Source of the DNA: Actinospica sp035552695 | GTDB taxonomy: Bacteria; Actinomycetota; Actinomycetes; Streptomycetales; Catenulisporaceae | Length of the DNA: 64,000 bases | Reading direction: 5' to 3' | NCBI RefSeq assembly: GCF_035552695.1 | Contig: NZ_DASZKT010000093.1 | Span: forward strand, 62,001 to 126,000 | Shown: piece after piece, positions 60,301 to 64,000 of the stretch | Layout of the letters: the number at the start of each line of letters is the position of its first letter | Position numbering within the stretch: the first letter of the stretch is position 1 | Made by a program: the position numbers and the translations under genes | The notes under the pieces: generated by a model | Seen by the model: the letters and a program-made list of their open reading frames with translations, nothing else | What the model was told of the DNA's origin: nothing | The model's database searches: none

Positions 60301-61772
60301 CGCCAACCGTTGAGGAGGTCGAGGTACACCTGGTCCGACTCGGTGCCGGTGATCGCGTCGTGGTGTGCGCCGTAGACGAGTTGGCGCCACGCCTTGTCGA
60401 GCGCTTCATGCGGGTATCGCGCTCCCAGCAGCAACGCGAGAGACGCAAGTCGCTCGCCGTCCAGCACCGCGACCTCGGCGGCGCGCTGCGCCTGCTTGGT
60501 GTCGATGTAGGACACGTCCTTGCCGGTGTACACCGGGTTCATATCGCGTGTCTGCATGCTGATAACCGTGCGGCGCTTCTCCGCGTCCGCGCGGACGGCC
60601 GCGAAGAAGTCGCGCGGGATGCCGACCTGGAAGCGCGGCCACACGTAGCGCGCGTTCCACTCACGGTGGATCTGCGTGCAGAAGCGCGAGGGAACGTTAT
60701 GGTCGTGCCCAACCGGTAGCAGCACGTTGCGCGTGGCCGCGACCTTCTTCAGCTCGCTGAACTTGTCGTGGGCCTTCTGCATCGACTCCTCAAGGGTGTC
60801 GACGCGTTCGATGTCCCAGCCGGCCACGTAATGGTCCGCGAGGTATCCGGTGAGCACGCCGCGCCCCGAGGGCGAAATCCACTCGAACTCGGAGGGGAAC
60901 TGCTGTCGGCTGATGTCGCCGGTGTGCCGCTTGGCGCCGACGTGGTGCCACGGGCCGCGCGCCCACACGCTCGAGTCCATGCCCGCGTCCGCGACGAGAC
61001 CCGGATACGCCGGGTCGTGGCCGAACACGTCCACCATCCAGGCCGAACGCGGCTCGCCGCCGAGGACATCGCGCTGGTATCCCATCCCGTACACGAGGTT
61101 GCGTACGGTCGACTCGGGGTGCGTCAGGTTCGTGTTCGCCTCGTTGTAGCTGCCGCCGACGAGTTCGACGCGGCCCTCGCGCATCAGTCGGCGCAGAACG
61201 TTCCGGTCGCGCGGGAACCGGTCCCAGTAAGGCTTCAGATAATCGACCTCTGCGAGTACGAACGCGTAGTCCTCGTCGTCCAGGGCGGCGTCGAGGTGCG
61301 CGCGTACGAGATCGAACGCGGAGAGCTGGAACGGCATTCGCTTCTCCTGCGCGCCCGGCAGGTCCAGCCACGTCTCGGTGAATCCGGCCTGCGTATTCCA
61401 CCACACCGGGTCGTAGTGGAAGTGCGAGATCATCCACATCGTCCACCCGGATTCGGCACGCGTGAGCCGCGCCGGCTGTGTGACGCGGGCGTCGCCGGAC
61501 TCGACGATCACCGTGGCCTGATACGTGCCGCCCTCGACGGACGGCGACCGGAACACGACGCCGACCTCGACTGTCACCTCGACGCCCACCTCACCCGCGT
61601 CCGAATGAACGGCCGAGGCAACGACCGCGGGAACAGGCGTCTCGACCAGCGGACCGTCTATCCGCACCGTCGCCGGTGCGGATAGACCCGCCAGCACCAC
61701 CCTGGTCAACTGTCTCGGAGCATTGAGAGTCCCGATGAACAGGTCGGTATCGTGGACGGCGGTGATCCGCAT
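57390..61772 (-). CDS. GH38 alpha-mannosidase
   Basis: A 1460-residue, unusually long GH38 retaining alpha-mannosidase. The zinc motif HFHYDP (His119, Asp121), the nucleophile region AWMVDVFGHDP (Asp248) and GAHHDAITGTESD in the three-helix zone match the family. There is no signal peptide, so it acts on imported mannosides. It follows the sugar-binding protein gene by 31 bp in one operon. Its coding sequence holds three exact copies and several near copies of the iterated palindrome GAGAGCGCTCTC. Confidence 0.95.
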   Translation of the reverse strand: MRITAVHDTDLFIGTLNAPRQLTRVVLAGLSAPATVRIDGPLVETPVPAVVASAVHSDAGEVGVEVTVEVGVVFRSPSVEGGTYQATVIVESGDARVTQPARLTRAESGWTMWMISHFHYDPVWWNTQAGFTETWLDLPGAQEKRMPFQLSAFDLVRAHLDAALDDEDYAFVLAEVDYLKPYWDRFPRDRNVLRRLMREGRVELVGGSYNEANTNLTHPESTVRNLVYGMGYQRDVLGGEPRSAWMVDVFGHDPAYPGLVADAGMDSSVWARGPWHHVGAKRHTGDISRQQFPSEFEWISPSGRGVLTGYLADHYVAGWDIERVDTLEESMQKAHDKFSELKKVAATRNVLLPVGHDHNVPSRFCTQIHREWNARYVWPRFQVGIPRDFFAAVRADAEKRRTVISMQTRDMNPVYTGKDVSYIDTKQAQRAAEVAVLDGERLASLALLLGARYPHEALDKAWRQLVYGAHHDAITGTESDQVYLDLLNGWREADELGREVIDGSIDFLARHVARADGHSILAVNTLSFERDAITTATVKFAERLTEKFTDESAEPVRGVRVVDPAGVEVPALTESVVRRADGSIAEIALSFLAKAVPSLGYRVYGVVPADDVPAGWVRIDASAPSARIENESFVVEADPARGGALSSVVDLRAGRELVRPDGLAGELTLQAELADHDYWGEGPWHLLPTGPGTATGERPAASVHVETGPLGSRIVATTELEDLRITQLTNLWRGIERVDLTTHVDGSIGQDHLLRARFQFDAPGLLPVAEVGFGAVGRSFGFPEADAAQSLWTLDSPAHTWAGLSATVRLNLRREGANRDERASGDDNSVDVHAIGVAEVVDDTSPDRAEHVRALIAALAAKGVTSTLTKPDGERYGALDVDSNLPDVRIVLGRNNVFASAVLDAAGPEYRAALEANGRVFVPALRTRREQWVPGADLRGPRDLPVLIIGSSPAAIAELIDDLSDAAIEVPVPAGLATTAEPADDYSIAVVNRGTSGFVVDAESALSVNLMRACSGFPSRYWIEGERRTVPDGSSFAWQHWSHSFALSIVAGPGDWRESAFSRVGQDVNHPVRAKQAKSALRTESALSTELDSPADRPLPAELSLISVTPHNVLLTTAKAAGNPLASGVCEGHPSELSLRIYDSAGLATSAIVRVHGGIESARRTDLLEDNSSEVLTPIDASSVTVDLSPADVATIRIAPTPPSFPDHDGALAHDPLARIAEPVQPVFTRYWLHDAGPAPIGNLPSSVHISAAESALTVTVSCSGHEAGGVAELVVPEGVSAADVDLPYKLAPGEHAEFGVPFTTSGEPGRYIIAARIRDDLGQVLEDTVEIRVGDVAEGEAADGDLVDVVTDWSPVRLAPGRSAELPVRLTNLAASEIRGEVALISPYGTWIGDGDVTVTPRVQPFTLRFGESATLSFTAHADPAARAGAHWWALARVACHGRLRYQPSTGIAIVESAA
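58002..58013. repeat. Iterated palindrome GAGAGCGCTCTC, copy 4
   Basis: Exact copy in the mannosidase gene, flanked by T on both sides; encodes Glu-Ser-Ala-Leu. Confidence 0.9.
58512..58523. repeat. Iterated palindrome GAGAGCGCTCTC, copy 5
   Basis: Exact copy in the mannosidase gene, followed at once by a partial copy (GAGCGCGCTCTT) at about 58529. Confidence 0.9.
58755..58766. repeat. Iterated palindrome GAGAGCGCTCTC, copy 6
   Basis: Exact copy in the mannosidase gene, 243 bp from copy 5. Near copies are also seen at 58286 and 59836. Confidence 0.9.
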
Positions 61773-61803
61773 GGCAGAGTTCTTCTCTTGTCGTCGTGGC
61801 GGA

Positions 61804-63114
61804 CTACGCGGCGGCCTGCGCGAGGATCGTCTTCGCCTGGCCGAAGAACGAGCTCACGCCGCCCGAGACGGACTGCTTGCCGAACGCCACCGCGGACGAG
61901 ACGTTGCCCAGCGCCGTCTTCACGTCGCCGTATCCGGGCGGGGCGGACGGCGGGTTGGCCAGCGCGTCCGTCGCCACCTGCTGGTTGACGTAGTCGCCGT
62001 AGGTCACGTCCGTCTTCGCCGACGAGCTGAGGGTCGGCAGCAGTTCGTTCTCCGCCAGCGTGGACGGCGGCAGGCCGCGCTGGGTGCTCATGATCTTGAC
62101 CGCGTCCTTGTCCGTGAGGAAGAAGTCGATCAGCTTGGCCGCACCGGTCGGATTGGCGCTCTTGGTCGGGATGACCAGCAGCACGCCGCCGTTGAGGGCC
62201 TGGCCGGTCTTGCCGTTCGTGCCGCGCGGCACGATGATCTCACCGAGCGAGGCGGTCATCAGCGGCGCGATCTGGGACAGGCCCCAGCCGTTCGTCAGCG
62301 CCACGGAGCCGGACACGAAGGGGTTCGTCGAGTCGGCGTTGCCGTAGTTGGCGACCAGGTCGGCCGGGCAGCAGGCACCGGTCTTGCGCAGGCCGGCCCA
62401 GTAGTTCCACCAGTCGCCGAGGTCGTTCGAGTCGAAGCCGAGTTCGCCCGCCTGCGTGTAAAGGTCCTTACCACGCTGGCGCAGCCACGGCTGCATGGCG
62501 CCCGAGTCGTCGCCGGACGCGTCCATCGCGCCGTACTTGCCAGAGCCCCAGGCCTTGGCGACCTCGTTGGTGATCGCGGTGAAGTCGTCCCAGGTCCAGG
62601 AGTTCTCCGGGTACGCGATCTTCAGCTTGCCCAGCACGGTCTCGTTGTAGAGCACCGGCGCGTAGCCGGAGCCTGAGGCGATGCCGTAGTTCACGCCCTT
62701 GACCGTGCCGGCCGTGCGCAGCTGGGTGAACAGCGTGTTCAGCGCGATGGTGCCCGGGATGTACTTGGACAGGTCGCTCAGCACCCCCTTTGCCGCGTAC
62801 GTGCTGGTCAGGGCGGTGTCCATCTGGAACACGTCCGGCGGGGTGCCGCCCGCGAACTCGGTGTTCAGCTTGTCGAAGTAGCCGTTGTAGCCGGAGTACT
62901 GTGCGGTCACCTTGATTCCGGTCTTCTGCGTGAAGACCTTCAGCGCCGACTGGTACGCCTCGTTTCGAGCCGTGCCACCCCACCAGCGGAACACGAGGGT
63001 GTCGCTCGATGAGCTGCTCGAGCTCGATGAGGTGAAGTCGCTGCAGCCGGCCATGGCAAGTGCTGCGGCGCCCGCACCGAGGCCGAGGAAGCCTCTTCTG
63101 GACAGTTCGGACAT
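61804..63114 (-). CDS. ABC transporter sugar-binding lipoprotein
   Basis: A 436-residue extracellular solute-binding protein of the CUT1 carbohydrate group. The N-terminus has a Tat signal (SRRGFLGLG) and lipobox AMAGC with lipid-carrying Cys24, followed by a poly-serine linker. The ligand domain includes LVFRWWGGTARNEAYQSALK, GTPPDVFQMDTAL, and WTWDDFTAITNEVAK. It lies downstream of the permease and upstream of the mannosidase, so mannose-containing oligosaccharides are the likely ligand. ATG 63114 is chosen. Confidence 0.95.
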   Translation of the reverse strand: MSELSRRGFLGLGAGAAALAMAGCSDFTSSSSSSSSSDTLVFRWWGGTARNEAYQSALKVFTQKTGIKVTAQYSGYNGYFDKLNTEFAGGTPPDVFQMDTALTSTYAAKGVLSDLSKYIPGTIALNTLFTQLRTAGTVKGVNYGIASGSGYAPVLYNETVLGKLKIAYPENSWTWDDFTAITNEVAKAWGSGKYGAMDASGDDSGAMQPWLRQRGKDLYTQAGELGFDSNDLGDWWNYWAGLRKTGACCPADLVANYGNADSTNPFVSGSVALTNGWGLSQIAPLMTASLGEIIVPRGTNGKTGQALNGGVLLVIPTKSANPTGAAKLIDFFLTDKDAVKIMSTQRGLPPSTLAENELLPTLSSSAKTDVTYGDYVNQQVATDALANPPSAPPGYGDVKTALGNVSSAVAFGKQSVSGGVSSFFGQAKTILAQAAA

Positions 63115-63218
63115 ATGCGGAGCTACTTTCTGGAATGAGGGAAGGGGGGAGGGAGGTGCGGCTGTGCAGTTGTGCGGGTAACGCCGCGTGGTGGCGGCGA
63201 GACTCTGGAGGGGCGCGG

Positions 63219-64000
63219 TCAGCCCTTGATTCCCGCGTTGGCCACGCCGTCGACCAGTCGCTTCTGGAAGACGAGGAAGACCAGCACCATCGGCAGCAGC
63301 GTGACGACGGACATCGCCAGCAGGCCGCCGTAGCTCGAGCCGCTCGCCCGGTCCACGAAGGAGTTCAGGCCCAGCGGGACCGTGTAGCGGCTGTTGTCGT
63401 TGAGGTAGACCAGTTGGCGCAGGAAGTCGCTGTAGATCCACACGAACGTCAGCACGGTCGTGGTGATCAGCGCCGGGCGCAGCAGCGGGAGGATCACCGA
63501 GAAGAACACCCGCACGTGCCCGGCGCCGTCGATCTCGGCTGCCTCGTCGAGTTCGCGCGGGATGCCGCGGATGAACTGGGTCATCAGGAAGATGAAGAAG
63601 GCGTCCACCGCGAGGAAGTACGGCACCACCAGCGGCAGGAAGGTGTTGACCCAGTGCAGCTTGTAGAAGATCGCGTACTGCGGGATCATCGTGGCCTGGA
63701 ACGGCAGCATCAGGGTGCTGAGCATGAGGCCGAACCAGAGCTTCTTTCCGGCGAAGTCCAGCCGGGCGAACGCGTAGGCGGCCGCCGAGCACGTCAGCAG
63801 ATTGCCGATGACCACGAGCCCTGAGATCACTAGCGAGTTGGCGATGTACACGGTGAACGACGTGCCGGTCGCGGTCCAGCCGCTGGTGTAGTTCGACAGC
63901 GTGAACCCGTGCAGCGGCAGCGGATTCCAGGTCGAGAAGATCTGGTCCTCGGGCTTGAAGGAGGCGCCGACCAGCCAGATCAGCGGGTAGACCATGACCA
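63219..64000 (-). CDS. ABC sugar permease (MalG type), cut by window edge
   Basis: At least 260 residues of a CUT1 inner-membrane permease, continuing beyond the right edge; the ATG at 63995 is internal (TMVYPLIW). Hydrophobic segments and the EAA loop DEAAEIDGAGHVRVFFSVILPLLRP identify it. It forms the membrane channel for the binding protein encoded 104 bp downstream. No ATPase gene is in view; a shared MsiK-type ATPase is likely in actinomycetes. Confidence 0.95.
   Translation of the reverse strand, partial: VMVYPLIWLVGASFKPEDQIFSTWNPLPLHGFTLSNYTSGWTATGTSFTVYIANSLVISGLVVIGNLLTCSAAAYAFARLDFAGKKLWFGLMLSTLMLPFQATMIPQYAIFYKLHWVNTFLPLVVPYFLAVDAFFIFLMTQFIRGIPRELDEAAEIDGAGHVRVFFSVILPLLRPALITTTVLTFVWIYSDFLRQLVYLNDNSRYTVPLGLNSFVDRASGSSYGGLLAMSVVTLLPMVLVFLVFQKRLVDGVANAGIKG

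Noticed and set aside
63000..63040. Low-complexity repeat near the start of the binding protein
   Set aside because: It is the poly-serine linker after the lipobox of the lipoprotein, a usual feature.
1..64000. CRISPR arrays, tRNA genes, insertion sequences or att sites
   Set aside because: No regular spaced repeats, no T-loop GGTTCGAATCC-like sequences, no transposase or integrase domains were seen.

Overview
The window is high-GC DNA with short intergenic gaps, many GTG starts and 1-4 bp stop/start overlaps, as in a soil actinomycete. Mycothiol chemistry (an S-(hydroxymethyl)mycothiol dehydrogenase and an Mca/MshB-like deacetylase), a furA-katG pair, an Rv2578c-type radical SAM protein behind an actinobacterial SOS box, and a surface protein with an LAxTG sorting motif all fit Actinomycetota of the Streptomyces/Catenulispora type. 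The exact genus cannot be read from the window. No rRNA, tRNA, CRISPR array, insertion sequence or prophage gene was seen; the region looks like a chromosome arm rich in transport, catabolism and secreted proteins.

Layout. 1-5.9 kb: partial MFS transporter, DUF1918 protein, furA-katG, then a TetR/aldo-keto reductase divergent pair. 5.9-6.6 kb: a decayed region in which the 5' end of a GH5 glycosidase gene is joined out of frame to the 3' end of another gene. 7-9.6 kb: APC permease and a hypothetical gene. 9.6-13 kb: ribA-oxidoreductase-MarR operon divergent from the SOS-controlled radical SAM gene. 13-17.3 kb: methyltransferase, PIG-L deacetylase, and a MarR/drug-exporter pair. 17.3-22.9 kb: ethanolamine ammonia-lyase (eutBC) with a permease, divergent from an acyl-CoA synthetase. 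23-30.5 kb: DUF445 protein, GH51 arabinofuranosidase, sedolisin-type protease, APC permease, GH18 chitinase-like protein. 30.6-36 kb: flavin monooxygenase-like protein, mug, VOC protein, GNAT, HelD. 36-40 kb: a large SdrD-B surface protein and a coupled secreted partner. 40-43.4 kb: GNAT, an FAD sugar-alcohol/lactone oxidase, mscR. 43.4-47 kb: pseudouridine catabolism (HTH-PfkB kinase, psuG) and a sugar-porter MFS protein. 47-48 kb: DJ-1/PfpI protein and a remnant of a siderophore synthetase. 48.1-55.1 kb: guanidine-I riboswitch and a five-gene guanidine degradation operon. 55-57 kb: patatin and a degenerate TrpC-like barrel. 57.4-64 kb: GH38 alpha-mannosidase with part of an ABC sugar transporter.

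The best-supported system is the guanidine operon. A ykkC guanidine-I aptamer precedes an APC permease, two DUF1989 proteins (carboxyguanidine deiminase type), a urea/guanidine carboxylase-like protein and allophanate hydrolase. The carboxylase protein carries only the carboxyltransferase half; its biotin carboxylase and biotinyl domains are absent from the operon and from the window.

The most unexpected DNA-level signal is a perfect 12-bp palindrome, GAGAGCGCTCTC, present six times and only found inside genes (GNAT, the GH5 remnant, GH38), plus many near copies. It resembles a highly iterated palindrome or a LacI-type operator used far from promoters. Several divergent promoters also carry clear twin palindromes (TetR/AKR, ribA/MarR, MarR/exporter), which gives testable regulator-operator pairs.
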